Positions 55,342 through 63,892 of a DNA stretch of 64,000 nucleotides are shown here, piece after piece. The notes below the pieces were generated by a model, which saw only the letters and a program-made list of their open reading frames with translations, had not been told where the DNA came from and searched no databases. The DNA is from a virus, in the IMG/VR virus record IMGVR_UViG_3300012931_000759, positions 248,001 to 312,000 of that record, one strand, 5' to 3'. A program made the translations under genes and the position numbers. Positions within the stretch are counted from its first letter, which is position 1. Each line of letters starts with the position of its first letter.

Positions 55342-56023
55342 GTGTACGTGCGGCGCACGCAAGCAGGTGTCGTATGCCGGAGACGGGGTTGAATACCCTG
55401 TTTTCTTTTGTCCGTCGTGCGGCCCGGACAAGCGCAACGAGTGGGAGCTTTGGTGGAGTGAGTACAGACTCCTGTGGCAGGATAACAGTAAATGGGAAGA
55501 ACCCAAACATCGCCTTCCGTGTCTGCTTGGGTTCTTCTGCGCAAAATACGCGGATCTGTACGGAAATCCGTTCCGCTTTACCTACGCTAGTCCAAATCCA
55601 TACACAAGCAAGGATTTCATCATGGGCCGCCGCCTGCTCGCTATGTTCGATGGCGACGCCAAGGCGGCCAGGACCTATCTCAAGTGGGTTTTTGCGTTCA
55701 AGATCCGGAATACAAACTATGTGGTGAGCAGCCTTGGCTTCTTCGTGTCACAGAAATTTGTGGCTGAGTATATGCACGCCAAGGCGCGGTCGCGGGTGCT
55801 GCGGAGATCGAGCCCGCTTCCGACGGATTTCGTGGAGTGGTGCCTGGCCAACGAGCCGGAAATATTCGACCGCCAGGAGTTGGAGACATGGAATGACCTG
55901 AACGGCCTGGTAACGCACGTAAAGCACTACGGGAAGGATGACACCGAAAGCAGGGTGGTAACTGAGGCGGTCCGCAGGGGAATGCTGCCGCGCGGTCCAG
56001 ATTATGTTAGGCTGGAGGACTGA
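55289..56023 (+). CDS. Zinc-ribbon protein of unknown function, start uncertain
   Basis: Up to 244 residues. No ATG is close to the probable beginning: TTG at 55289 overlaps the helicase end by 53 bases, ATG at 55202 would overlap by 140, and GTG at 55367 would remove the first half of the zinc site. The CTCG and FFCPSCG pairs (encoded at about 55336-55347 and 55405-55420) make a zinc ribbon. The rest is helical with many aromatic residues (WELWWSEYRLLWQDNSKW). A +1 frameshift at the helicase end would fuse both. It resembles small phage replication accessory proteins only in a general way. Confidence 0.55.
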   Translation: MTTTRSNGSKSSRRKSAECTCGARKQVSYAGDGVEYPVFFCPSCGPDKRNEWELWWSEYRLLWQDNSKWEEPKHRLPCLLGFFCAKYADLYGNPFRFTYASPNPYTSKDFIMGRRLLAMFDGDAKAARTYLKWVFAFKIRNTNYVVSSLGFFVSQKFVAEYMHAKARSRVLRRSSPLPTDFVEWCLANEPEIFDRQELETWNDLNGLVTHVKHYGKDDTESRVVTEAVRRGMLPRGPDYVRLED

Positions 56024-56027
56024 GAAG

Positions 56028-56528
56028 ATGGACATGATCGAAACGATGCGGCGAAGTGAAGCCGTGGAGATTTCGTTGAGGAACGGCCATGTGGTGTATG
56101 GGCGTTTCCTTGGGGTTTCGGGCAAGAATCTCATCTTGTGTGATCCGGACGGGGCGGTATTATTTGTGCCGTTTGCCGAGGAGAACGTGGCCTATATTAA
56201 GGTAGTTTCGGCCGATCCCGAGATCAGCCGGATGCTCGACCGTCTGTACGGAGACCGCCCATCCCACCAGCCGGTCGAGCCGCCAGAGGCCCAACCTGGT
56301 CGGCGGCTCCAGGATGAGCTGTCGCTGCGCCGTGTAGATCCGCCCGATCCTGAGCCGGGGAGAGTTGACGTACAGCCGGTCATCCTTGGCGGACTGCCTG
56401 CCAACCGGCACGCCGCGATCGAAGAGGTCAAGGAGAGGCATCGCCACTCCAATACATTCGGGTCGAGTCAGACTGCGCCCAGGCCCGCATATAGGCCGCG
56501 CATCCAGAGGGAAGACAAGGAAGAATGA
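56028..56528 (+). CDS. Protein with N-terminal LSm/Hfq-like small beta-barrel
   Basis: 166 residues; the ATG at 56028 has GGAGG about 10 bases before. Residues 10-60 (VEISLRNGHVVYGRFLGVSG, NLILCDPDGAVLFVPF) fit an Sm fold: strand-turn-strand with a G before the second motif. The remaining 100 residues are Pro/Arg/Glu-rich and probably disordered. Sm-like proteins bind RNA or DNA as rings. It is encoded between the zinc-ribbon gene and the helicase loader and overlaps the latter (ATGA). Confidence 0.5.
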   Translation: MDMIETMRRSEAVEISLRNGHVVYGRFLGVSGKNLILCDPDGAVLFVPFAEENVAYIKVVSADPEISRMLDRLYGDRPSHQPVEPPEAQPGRRLQDELSLRRVDPPDPEPGRVDVQPVILGGLPANRHAAIEEVKERHRHSNTFGSSQTAPRPAYRPRIQREDKEE

Positions 56529-57205
56529 TTTCACAACGCAAGACTGAGGCCGAGAAGGCCCGCATAGTGGCGAACTGCGGCAGGTGTGGAGGGGTCGGCT
56601 GCGCGTACTGTCAGAAGTACTGTTCCTTCATAGACCGTATGTCCGAGGCGGGGATCCCGGTTGATTACTGGTTCCGCGACATGGAAAAATGGTACGGCGA
56701 CCCCGATTTCGCAGAAGAATTCAAGGTTTCCTACCTATCCAGGATAGAGGCGGCCTACGCAGATGGTCGGGTTCTCTGCCTCCTTGGGCATAGGGGCGTC
56801 GGCAAGACTATGGCGGCGTGCTCGGCACTAAAGAAGGCTATCCTCTCCGGGTATTCGGCGCATTACACGTCGCTTGTCGACGCCGTTGATTTCCTCGTCT
56901 CCGGAGACGCCCACGACTACCGGCAGCTCCTGAAGTCTGTAGATTTCCTGGTGATGGACGAGGTTGACCAGCGGTTCTTTGACCACGTCAACAGCCGCGC
57001 GCTGTATGGGAACCAGTTCGAGTATATTCTTAGGACCAGGACGCAGAACCGGCTTCCGATGATTATGTGCTCGAACTCTGAACGGGTTGAGGACATCTTT
57101 TTCAACGACCAGGCGCAGGCGTCTTTTGTGTCCCTTGGGACACAGTTCTTCGCAACAATGCGCGTGGGTGGCCGGGATGCCAGACCCAAGGAGGGTGGGC
57201 AATGA
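56525..57205 (+). CDS. DnaC-like AAA+ helicase loader
   Basis: 226 residues. A CGRCGGVGCAYC zinc motif near residues 18-30 precedes the AAA+ domain. Walker A is LGHRGVGKTMAAC near residue 90, Walker B DFLVMDEVDQRFF near 142, and a sensor-1 Asn stands in MIMCSNSERVEDI. This is the DnaC/IstB-like type that puts the DnaB ring on DNA, and the DnaB-like gene follows with an ATGA overlap. The N-terminal zinc motif could contact the helicase or primed DNA. Confidence 0.8.
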   Translation: MISQRKTEAEKARIVANCGRCGGVGCAYCQKYCSFIDRMSEAGIPVDYWFRDMEKWYGDPDFAEEFKVSYLSRIEAAYADGRVLCLLGHRGVGKTMAACSALKKAILSGYSAHYTSLVDAVDFLVSGDAHDYRQLLKSVDFLVMDEVDQRFFDHVNSRALYGNQFEYILRTRTQNRLPMIMCSNSERVEDIFFNDQAQASFVSLGTQFFATMRVGGRDARPKEGGQ

Positions 57206-58608
57206 GCGAGATTTCGCTGGACCTGAGGATGCTGGCGTACGCTCTTTCTGACAAAAGGATCCTCCTTGCCATGGCGACCACTGTGCGTGGAGAGCACTTC
57301 AATCCGGAATTTCGGGTACTGTGGGAGTTGGTCTCCAGGTGCTTTGCGAAGTACAAGGACATCCCCACGGCCAACGTACTTGAACATGTTGCCGACCTGG
57401 CGTGGGAGCAGCTAGTCGAGACATACCGCCGGGTTCTTGAGGCTATTCCATTGATCGACAGGCGGGAATATCCGGTCGACCTGGAGAAACTCAAGGCAAG
57501 GGCAAACGACAATATTCTCCGTAGGATGGGACAGCACGTCTACCAGAAGAACTGGAATGGACACGGGTTCGATAACCTACATGAGGCGAACAAGGCGTTA
57601 CGTGAAACGGTCTCTAAGCTGGATCAGCTGTACAAGACGGAATCCTACAAGGAAGGCTCTTTGGCAGGGACTGCCTCCGAGGCCTGGGGTAAGTACCAGC
57701 GCACGAAACGTGATCCGGCCTCTGCCGCCGGGATTCATCTTGGATTTGCCGAGTTCGATCGCATCACTAACGGGATCAGGGAAGGCGAGCTTCTGCTCAT
57801 TGGCGGCGAGTCCGGCACGGGCAAGTCGGCGCTCTCGATGAACATGGCTGTCAACGCGTGGCTTGGGGCCAACAAGGTGCCGACCGATCCGGACGCGGAT
57901 CCTAAAAACTTCGCTCCCGGCCGTGCGGTGGTGTACTTCTCGATCGAGATGCCCTACGAAGCCCTTGAGAGGCGGCTCCACGCGTGCGTTGCAGGGGTGC
58001 CACTTTACGGCATACGTGACGGCACGCTAGATGTAGCAGAGGAGGCCCGCTACCTGGCCGCCCTTCGGTTTATACAAAAGTACCCGCACCAGTTCCACAT
58101 CATCGACATACCGCGCGGCGCGACCATGCGGTACATCGAGACCAAGTACCTGGAGCTATGCCAAGACAATACCGATGATCCCATCCATCTGTCTGTGGTC
58201 GATTACCTGAACCTGATGTCCATGGACGGCGAGGATGAGGGCGGCCCTGATTGGCTAAAAATCGGGAAACTGGGCGAGCAAGCGCATGAGTTCACCCGCG
58301 TCCATGGTACGCCCATGATCTCTCCGGTTCAACTAAACCGCCCGCCCAAGGAGGAGGCAGCAAGGGCCGCGAGGCCGGATCAGGATCGGATAGCGCGCAG
58401 CCTGATGCTGGTCCAGAACGCTAATATGGTTCTAAACATCGAGAAGCGCAAGGATGAGCATTTGACAAAAGACATGAGAGTTCACATAGTGAAGATGCGC
58501 GACGGCGAACAGGGCCTTTTCACCCTACAGAAGAGGCTGGATGCCATGCGGCTGTTCGATGACCCCACGGACTGGACACCCGGATCGTATGAGGCTGGAA
58601 ACAATTAG
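57202..58608 (+). CDS. dnaB: DnaB-like replicative helicase
   Basis: 468 residues. The N-terminal helical domain (1-110) has the SLDLRMLAYALSDKRIL style of DnaB. The RecA-like domain begins near 180: HLGFAEFDRITNGIREGELL, Walker A IGGESGTGKSALSMNMA, EM of motif H1a in YFSIEMPYEALERRL, Walker B IHLSVVDYLNLM, and SPVQLNRPPKEE near the arginine finger. It unwinds DNA 5'-3' at the fork. An insertion (PTDPDADPKNFAPGR) lengthens the loop after Walker A. It is paired with the loader just upstream. Confidence 0.88.
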   Translation: MSEISLDLRMLAYALSDKRILLAMATTVRGEHFNPEFRVLWELVSRCFAKYKDIPTANVLEHVADLAWEQLVETYRRVLEAIPLIDRREYPVDLEKLKARANDNILRRMGQHVYQKNWNGHGFDNLHEANKALRETVSKLDQLYKTESYKEGSLAGTASEAWGKYQRTKRDPASAAGIHLGFAEFDRITNGIREGELLLIGGESGTGKSALSMNMAVNAWLGANKVPTDPDADPKNFAPGRAVVYFSIEMPYEALERRLHACVAGVPLYGIRDGTLDVAEEARYLAALRFIQKYPHQFHIIDIPRGATMRYIETKYLELCQDNTDDPIHLSVVDYLNLMSMDGEDEGGPDWLKIGKLGEQAHEFTRVHGTPMISPVQLNRPPKEEAARAARPDQDRIARSLMLVQNANMVLNIEKRKDEHLTKDMRVHIVKMRDGEQGLFTLQKRLDAMRLFDDPTDWTPGSYEAGNN

Positions 58609-58623
58609 GCGGGGAAAAAGGCC

Positions 58624-58911
58624 ATGCCGATATATGACTACATTTGCGAGGAATGCGGCCACGTCTTCGAGGAGTTTGCGCGTATCACGGATCCTCCGAT
58701 TAATAAATGTCCGGCCTGCGGCCTAACGGGACGCGTATGTCGCCTAATCTCGAGCGGCACAGTTGGCACAGTAGAGATGAACGGTCGGGAGTACTTCAAT
58801 CGTGTCTTAGAACCGGAGGCCAAGCGGATCGCCGAGAAGATTAAGCACGGGGATGATGCCGCAATCGCTGATGTTTTTGGCGAGGGCCCTCCTGCAAAAA
58901 AAGTCGGTTGA
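58624..58911 (+). CDS. FmdB-type zinc-ribbon protein
   Basis: 95 residues. The N-terminus MPIYDYICEECGHVFEEFA with CPACG downstream is the FmdB/CxxC-CxxC putative regulatory family. The C-terminal half is a charged helix. Cellular relatives are of unclear role. It is the last gene of the replication operon; its TGA lies inside the promoter of the next unit. Confidence 0.75.
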   Translation: MPIYDYICEECGHVFEEFARITDPPINKCPACGLTGRVCRLISSGTVGTVEMNGREYFNRVLEPEAKRIAEKIKHGDDAAIADVFGEGPPAKKVG

Positions 58912-58936
58912 ATTCCGGCTGCCCTGTGCGTATAAT
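58908..58936 (+). promoter_or_regulatory. Sigma-70-like promoter of the prkA unit
   Basis: TTGAAT (58908-58913), a 17-base spacer and a perfect TATAAT (58931-58936) precede the prkA ATG by 70 bases. It is the best promoter seen in the window and overlaps the end of the FmdB-like gene. It suggests that host RNA polymerase reads the prkA-yhbH-spoVR genes as a separate unit. Confidence 0.6.
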
Positions 58937-59006
58937 CTCTTTAAACAGGGGAAGGATTGCGTCCCGCTCCGGCCAAAGGCCGGGAAAAACCGCGAAAGGA
59001 TGGAGC

Positions 59007-62000
59007 ATGGAAGTGATCAACACCGGCAAAAAGGGCAAGAAGACCAAGGATCAGGAAGAGACGGCGGAGAACGGGGCGCTCGACCTTGTTGCCCTCATTG
59101 AGCAATGTGCGGCCGAAGAGGATCTTGAGCCATGGGAGGGCACGCTTCGCGATTATCTCCCGATGGTACAGGATGATTGTACACTGGCGGACACGGCCCA
59201 CGCAAGGCTGTGGCGCATGATTGAGACAGTCGGCATCAAGTTCGACGACAAGGATGAGCGGAAAGAGCATCCCGAGTACAGCTTTTTCACCAACGAGTTG
59301 TTCGGCATCAATGACACGCTGGCCAGCGTCATGGAATATCTCAGGGCTGCCGCAGCTGGATCCGACGTCGCCCGGCGAATCCTGCTCCTATACGGGCCCA
59401 CGAGTTCCGGTAAATCGCAGTTCGCAATCCTCCTTAAGGAGGGTCTGGAGAAGTTCTCGCGCACCAAGGCCGGGCGCATGTTTGCCCTCAAAGATTGCCC
59501 GATGCACGAGAACCCCTTGAACGCGGTGCCCAAGGCTGCGAGGGAGCAATTGAAGGCTAAGTATGGCCTCAATATTGAAGGTGACTTGTGTCCGCGCTGT
59601 GCCTACAGGCTCAAGACCGAGTTCAACGGCGACTTCATGGCTCTGCCGGTCGAGCGCGTGCTCCTGTCCGAGGCCAACCGAGTGGGTATCGGCACGTTCC
59701 AGCCGGCCGATCCCAAGTCGCAGAACCAGTCCGAGCTGACGGGCTCCGTCAACTTCGCCAAGCTGGCCGAGCTGGGCTCGGAGTCGCACCCGCTGGCTTT
59801 CGACTTCAACGGCGAGCTGAACAAGGCCAACCGCGGCATGATGGAGTTCATCGAGCTCCTGAAGGTGGACCGCAAGTTCAGGCACATCCTCCTGACGCTG
59901 GCGCAGGAGAAGCGCATCAAGGCACAGAATTTTCCGCTCATTTTCGCGGACCTAGTAGTAATCAGCCATAGCGTGTCTGGCGATATGCCTGTTCCCTATA
60001 GAGAGAATGGGTTGGTTCGATTTACCACAATGAGGCAACTGTGTGATGCCAACAACACCAACATCGAGGTTCTTGCTGCCGATGCCAATGGCAAGCCCGC
60101 ATGGACGAAAGTGAAAGGATTCTATCGTCACCAGTTCTCTGGCAAAATGGTGAAGACCGTACAGGTTGATGGTGTTGTCAACACTACTTGGCATCATTCT
60201 TTGATTGGCAAGGCGGACAATGCGCCTTTTCTGCCCGAAACGCTTCAAGATGTCCTGGCATTCAGGAATGTTCCTGAACAAACCGAACTTGGGACATTCG
60301 ATGTTCCGGTTCCCGATTCGTTGTCCTATTTACCCGTTAATACCCCAGGTATCTTGTCCACGGATTGCTGTGTTCCCGAGCAATCCTTTGCTCGTGTTAA
60401 ACCAACTGGCAACAAGAAAAGTGATGGAGAATACGGCAAATATTGGATCAAAACTCGCTACGATTCTTGTTCCGAGGAAGCGAAAGACATTGTTGCTCTT
60501 CTGTGTTGGTATGCTACAGAGGGTCATGTCTCGAATGAGCATGCGATCATTTCCCAAGCCAACCTGGAAACTCTATTTTCCCTGAAGAAGAGAGCGGAGA
60601 GGGTTTCTTCAGCCATAGGGTCTGTGTTTGATCGATCGGATGAGGAGGATCACACTAGCCGCCTTCACCTTTCGGCAAGGGTGTGGCGGGAAATTCTTGA
60701 GCACAATTGCGGAAGATATAGCGAAAACAAGCGTTTGCCAGATTTTGTGTTCAATTTGCCTCGTGAGTTGCGTGAATTCGCTTTACGAGAACTCATAAAG
60801 GGAGATGGTCAGACTATGCCATCGTTCGCATCCTGCGAGGAATATGCCAAAAAGTACTTTGCCTTCAAAACGACAAGCATTATTCTGGCAGCCCAATTCT
60901 GCTATTTGGCAAGTTCGCTTGGGTACGATTTTGGCGTACATCATGGATATACGAAAAAGGGAAAGGATTTCTTTGGCATCAATTATCGGGAACGAACGAA
61001 GCCCATACTAAGGAAAAACAGGATCGAGACCGTTGAGGTGTCCGACAGCGAAGTATTCGATATCGAATGCGTGGACAATCATTCTTTTGTGGCTGGCGTT
61101 GGCAACCTTGTTTGCCACAATACGAATGAGACCGAGTACCTCAAGTTCCTCGCCCAGAAGGAGGAGGAAGCGCTCCACGACCGCCTGTGGGTCATCAAGT
61201 TCCCCTACAACCTGCGCCTCGAGGACGAGATCAAGATCTACGAGAAGCTCATTTCCAGGGCGGCCGGGTTCCAAGGTATCCACATCGCGCCACACACCCT
61301 GCGCGTGGCGGCGATGTTCGCCATCCTGAGCAGGCTGGAGGAGTCCAAGGACCAGAAGTTCACCCTGCTGACCAAGATGCGCCTGTACAACGGCGAGAAG
61401 GTCGACGGGGCCGGCAAGGAGGACGAGAAGAGGCTGCGCGAGGCTGCCGAGCGCGAGGGCATGGACGGCATCAGCCCCCGCTACATCGTGAACCGCATCT
61501 CGGCCTGCTTCACCAAGCACGGTCGGACCTACATCACCCCGATGGACATCGTCCGCAGCATCAAGGAGGGGTTCTCCACCAACGCCAAGCTGTCGAAAGA
61601 GGACATCTCGCGGTTCGAGAACATTATCACGACGGTGATGGAGGAGTACAACAAGATCGCAACAAACGAGGTTCAGAAGGCTTTCTTCCTGAATTTCGAG
61701 CACGAGATCAAGGATCTGCTCAATAACTACATCGACAACGTTGGTGCCTATCTGGACGATGACAAGATCCAAAACCACTGGGGCGAAATGGAGGAGCCGA
61801 ACCACCGCCTCATGAGGAGTGTCGAGGAGAAAATTGGCATCACCGACGGCGGCAAGGATGCTTTCCGCCAAGAGGTGTACCGCAAGATGATCAAGAGCAA
61901 GAGCGAGACGGGCGACTACGACTACCAGAACCATCCGCGCCTGAAGGAGGCGCTACAGAAGCAGTTGTTCGAGGAGCGCAGCGACATCATCAGGCTGACG

Positions 62001-62144
62001 GTGTCCGTGCGGAATCCTGATGCCGATGCGCTCAAGCGGCTGAACGAGGTCATCAAGACCTTGAGCGAAAAATGCGGTTACACTCCGGAGAGCGCCAATG
62101 ATTTGCTGCGTTATGTCAGCAGCATATTGGCGAAAAACAGCTAG
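59007..62144 (+). CDS. prkA: PrkA-type AAA+ serine protein kinase, interrupted in frame by an intein
   Basis: 1045 residues as translated, 661 after removal of the intein, close to cellular PrkA/YeaG (630-645). The ATG at 59007 has AAAGGA upstream; an in-frame TTG at 58908 belongs to the promoter. Walker A is YGPTSSGKSQFAILL at residues 129-143; the PrkA zinc-like motif CPMHENPL with CPRCAYRL follows; NKANRGMMEFIELLK is kept. The extein joins as VISH to TNETEYLKFLA, equal to the HSNESE region of cellular PrkA. The kinase-like part (FSTNAKLSKEDISRFENI and on) is present. Cellular PrkA acts with YhbH and SpoVR in stress or sporulation. Confidence 0.9.
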   Translation: MEVINTGKKGKKTKDQEETAENGALDLVALIEQCAAEEDLEPWEGTLRDYLPMVQDDCTLADTAHARLWRMIETVGIKFDDKDERKEHPEYSFFTNELFGINDTLASVMEYLRAAAAGSDVARRILLLYGPTSSGKSQFAILLKEGLEKFSRTKAGRMFALKDCPMHENPLNAVPKAAREQLKAKYGLNIEGDLCPRCAYRLKTEFNGDFMALPVERVLLSEANRVGIGTFQPADPKSQNQSELTGSVNFAKLAELGSESHPLAFDFNGELNKANRGMMEFIELLKVDRKFRHILLTLAQEKRIKAQNFPLIFADLVVISHSVSGDMPVPYRENGLVRFTTMRQLCDANNTNIEVLAADANGKPAWTKVKGFYRHQFSGKMVKTVQVDGVVNTTWHHSLIGKADNAPFLPETLQDVLAFRNVPEQTELGTFDVPVPDSLSYLPVNTPGILSTDCCVPEQSFARVKPTGNKKSDGEYGKYWIKTRYDSCSEEAKDIVALLCWYATEGHVSNEHAIISQANLETLFSLKKRAERVSSAIGSVFDRSDEEDHTSRLHLSARVWREILEHNCGRYSENKRLPDFVFNLPRELREFALRELIKGDGQTMPSFASCEEYAKKYFAFKTTSIILAAQFCYLASSLGYDFGVHHGYTKKGKDFFGINYRERTKPILRKNRIETVEVSDSEVFDIECVDNHSFVAGVGNLVCHNTNETEYLKFLAQKEEEALHDRLWVIKFPYNLRLEDEIKIYEKLISRAAGFQGIHIAPHTLRVAAMFAILSRLEESKDQKFTLLTKMRLYNGEKVDGAGKEDEKRLREAAEREGMDGISPRYIVNRISACFTKHGRTYITPMDIVRSIKEGFSTNAKLSKEDISRFENIITTVMEEYNKIATNEVQKAFFLNFEHEIKDLLNNYIDNVGAYLDDDKIQNHWGEMEEPNHRLMRSVEEKIGITDGGKDAFRQEVYRKMIKSKSETGDYDYQNHPRLKEALQKQLFEERSDIIRLTVSVRNPDADALKRLNEVIKTLSEKCGYTPESANDLLRYVSSILAKNS
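59970..61121 (+). mobile_element. Intein with LAGLIDADG endonuclease inside PrkA
   Basis: 384 codons. Block A begins with Ser1 (SVSGDMPVPY); block B is NTTWHHSLIG; the two DOD endonuclease helices are IVALLCWYATEGHV and FALRELIKGDGQT; block F is EVFDIECVDNHSFVAG; block G is VGNLVCHN, followed by Thr+1. All splicing residues (Ser1, block B His, His-Asn, Thr+1) are present, so splicing and homing should both work. Base composition is distinctly more AT-rich than in the exteins. It sits at the sensor-1 strand of the AAA+ core, a typical conserved-site insertion. Confidence 0.93.
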
Positions 62145-62726
62145 ATGGCCAATGAGATTTGTGCCAGATGCGGCAGACCGAGAAAAGTGGCCGAAAGAAC
62201 GCCAGATGGTCCAATTTGCCACAACTGCTACAAAAAAGAGCACATTGAGCCATGCCGGTTCTGTGGGAAACAGAAAGCAGTTGCTGCCCGAGATGATAAC
62301 GGCGCGGCCATCTGCGACAACTGTAACAAAGAACACAACAAATGTTCGTGTTACGTGTGCCATGAAGTTAGACAAGTTCGTGCGCGTGCGGAAAACGGAC
62401 AGCCACTGTGTCTTGCTTGTCATCGTTTGACTAATCTTGGACAGTTTTTCGCATCGTACAAGAGAGGAGCCAGCCTGCGCGGTCATATATTCGAACTCAC
62501 GTTGGATGAGTTTGAACAATTGGTGCGCAGGCCATGCTGGTACTGTGGACGCTACAACCGGGGAGAAATTTTCAGCGGCGTGGACAGAATCGACAGTTCA
62601 TGCGGCTATGTTCGAACCAATGTGCTACCGTGCTGCGGCGAGTGTAACCTGATGAAAGGTTCCTTGTCCAAGGACGCGTTCCTTGCTAGCATTGTGCGCA
62701 TAGCCAGACATTTGGAAAACAAATGA
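62145..62726 (+). CDS. Free-standing HNH homing endonuclease with zinc-knuckle array
   Basis: 193 residues. Knuckles ICARCG, ICHNC, CRFCG, ICDNC, CYVCH and CLACH span residues 4-90; the HNH core is RRPCWYCGRYNRGEIFSGVD, SCGYVRTNVLPCCGECN, LMKGSL. The layout matches the gene at 2177, and the core that at 38299. It begins with the base after the prkA stop and overlaps yhbH by ATGA, so the triad remains one transcription unit. AT-rich relative to the neighbours. Confidence 0.88.
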   Translation: MANEICARCGRPRKVAERTPDGPICHNCYKKEHIEPCRFCGKQKAVAARDDNGAAICDNCNKEHNKCSCYVCHEVRQVRARAENGQPLCLACHRLTNLGQFFASYKRGASLRGHIFELTLDEFEQLVRRPCWYCGRYNRGEIFSGVDRIDSSCGYVRTNVLPCCGECNLMKGSLSKDAFLASIVRIARHLENK

Positions 62727-63892
62727 ACGACTCCTACAAGGACATCTGGGAACTCCGACAGCCCGGTCGACGCGACTCAGAACGCCATAAGGTGCGTATC
62801 AGAAAGGCTATCAAGGAGAACCTACGGGAGCTGATCGCGGAGGAGAATATCATCTCCTCCGACGGCAAACGCAAGGTCAAGGTTCCGGTGCGCTACCTTG
62901 ATATGTGGCGATTTAAATTCGGTCCTAATTCTAAGTCCAAGGATGTTGGTCATGGCGAAGGTGATCCTGGCGACATCATTGCCAAGGAAGGCAAGGGGAA
63001 AGGTAATAAGGCAGGTGACCAGCCGGGTGAGGAGTTGTACGACGAGGAGGTCGAACTAGCCGAAATCGTGGACATGATGCTGGAAGACCTCGGCCTCCCA
63101 TGGTTAAAGCGGAAAGAGAATCAGGTCGAGATCGAGACAGAAGAGATGGTTTTCCACGACATCGCCGAGAAGGGTCTTCCCCCGAACGTCGACCTGAAGC
63201 GGACACTCATCGAGAACCTGAAGCGGAACTCTATCGCCGGGAAGCCCTCGTTCGGCAAGATTGTGCCGGACGATCTGCGGTACAGGGTGTGGGAGAATGT
63301 GGTAGAGAAGCACTCTAACGCATCTGTAATCCTAATCATGGACCGCTCCGGGAGCATGACGGACGATAAAAAGTATATCGTGAAGTCTTTCTTCTTCTGG
63401 ATGGTTAGTTTCCTGCGCATGAAATACGGGAATGTGGAGGTCGTCTTCATCGCGCACGACACCGAGGCCAGGGAGGTGGGGGAGGAGAACTTCTTTGCCA
63501 TCTCTGATGGGGGAGGCACGCGCATCAGTTCCGGGCTGGAGCTGGCCAAGACGATCATCGAGACTAGGTTCCCCACAAACATCTGGAATAACTACGTCTT
63601 CTCGTTCTCGGACGGCGAGAATTGGGATACGGACAACGAGCGCTGTATAGCCATGTTCAGAGAGTTACTTGGGATGTGCCAGGCGGTTGGATATGGGGAG
63701 GTGTCGTATACCGATCAGTTCTACAGCTGGTCCTCGTGGCGCGGCCACTGGTCGACCCTCCACGATGCCATTAAGGAGGCGGACGACCTAGTTGGGGAAC
63801 CGAGATTCCTACAGGCGGCAATCGTGAAGCGCGAGGACCTATACGACTGCCTGCGTCAGTTTCTGGATGTCGACGGGAAGGAGAAGCCATGA
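62723..63892 (+). CDS. yhbH: YhbH/YeaH (DUF444) protein with VWA-type domain
   Basis: 389 residues, close to Bacillus YhbH (392). The N-terminal basic segment RDSERHKVRIRKAIKENLRE, the KVPVRYLDMWRFKFG segment and the Gly/Lys linker of the family are seen. The VWA-like domain (about 200-370) has the MIDAS motif VILIMDRSGSMTDDKK, then FIAHDTEAREV, and ISDGGGTRISSGLELA with SFSDGENWDTDN. In cellular genomes it is encoded with PrkA and SpoVR and is thought to act with them. Its stop overlaps the SpoVR start (ATGA). Confidence 0.9.
   Translation: MNDSYKDIWELRQPGRRDSERHKVRIRKAIKENLRELIAEENIISSDGKRKVKVPVRYLDMWRFKFGPNSKSKDVGHGEGDPGDIIAKEGKGKGNKAGDQPGEELYDEEVELAEIVDMMLEDLGLPWLKRKENQVEIETEEMVFHDIAEKGLPPNVDLKRTLIENLKRNSIAGKPSFGKIVPDDLRYRVWENVVEKHSNASVILIMDRSGSMTDDKKYIVKSFFFWMVSFLRMKYGNVEVVFIAHDTEAREVGEENFFAISDGGGTRISSGLELAKTIIETRFPTNIWNNYVFSFSDGENWDTDNERCIAMFRELLGMCQAVGYGEVSYTDQFYSWSSWRGHWSTLHDAIKEADDLVGEPRFLQAAIVKREDLYDCLRQFLDVDGKEKP

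Noticed and set aside
58908-59006. Longer PrkA start at the TTG at 58908
   Set aside because: That TTG is part of the -35 box of a good promoter, and the extra 33 residues do not look like PrkA; the ATG at 59007 has its own ribosome site.
61008-61934. A 308-codon open frame on the - strand across prkA
   Set aside because: It is a low-complexity Val/Leu/Asp-rich mirror of the PrkA C-terminal extein; no independent evidence.
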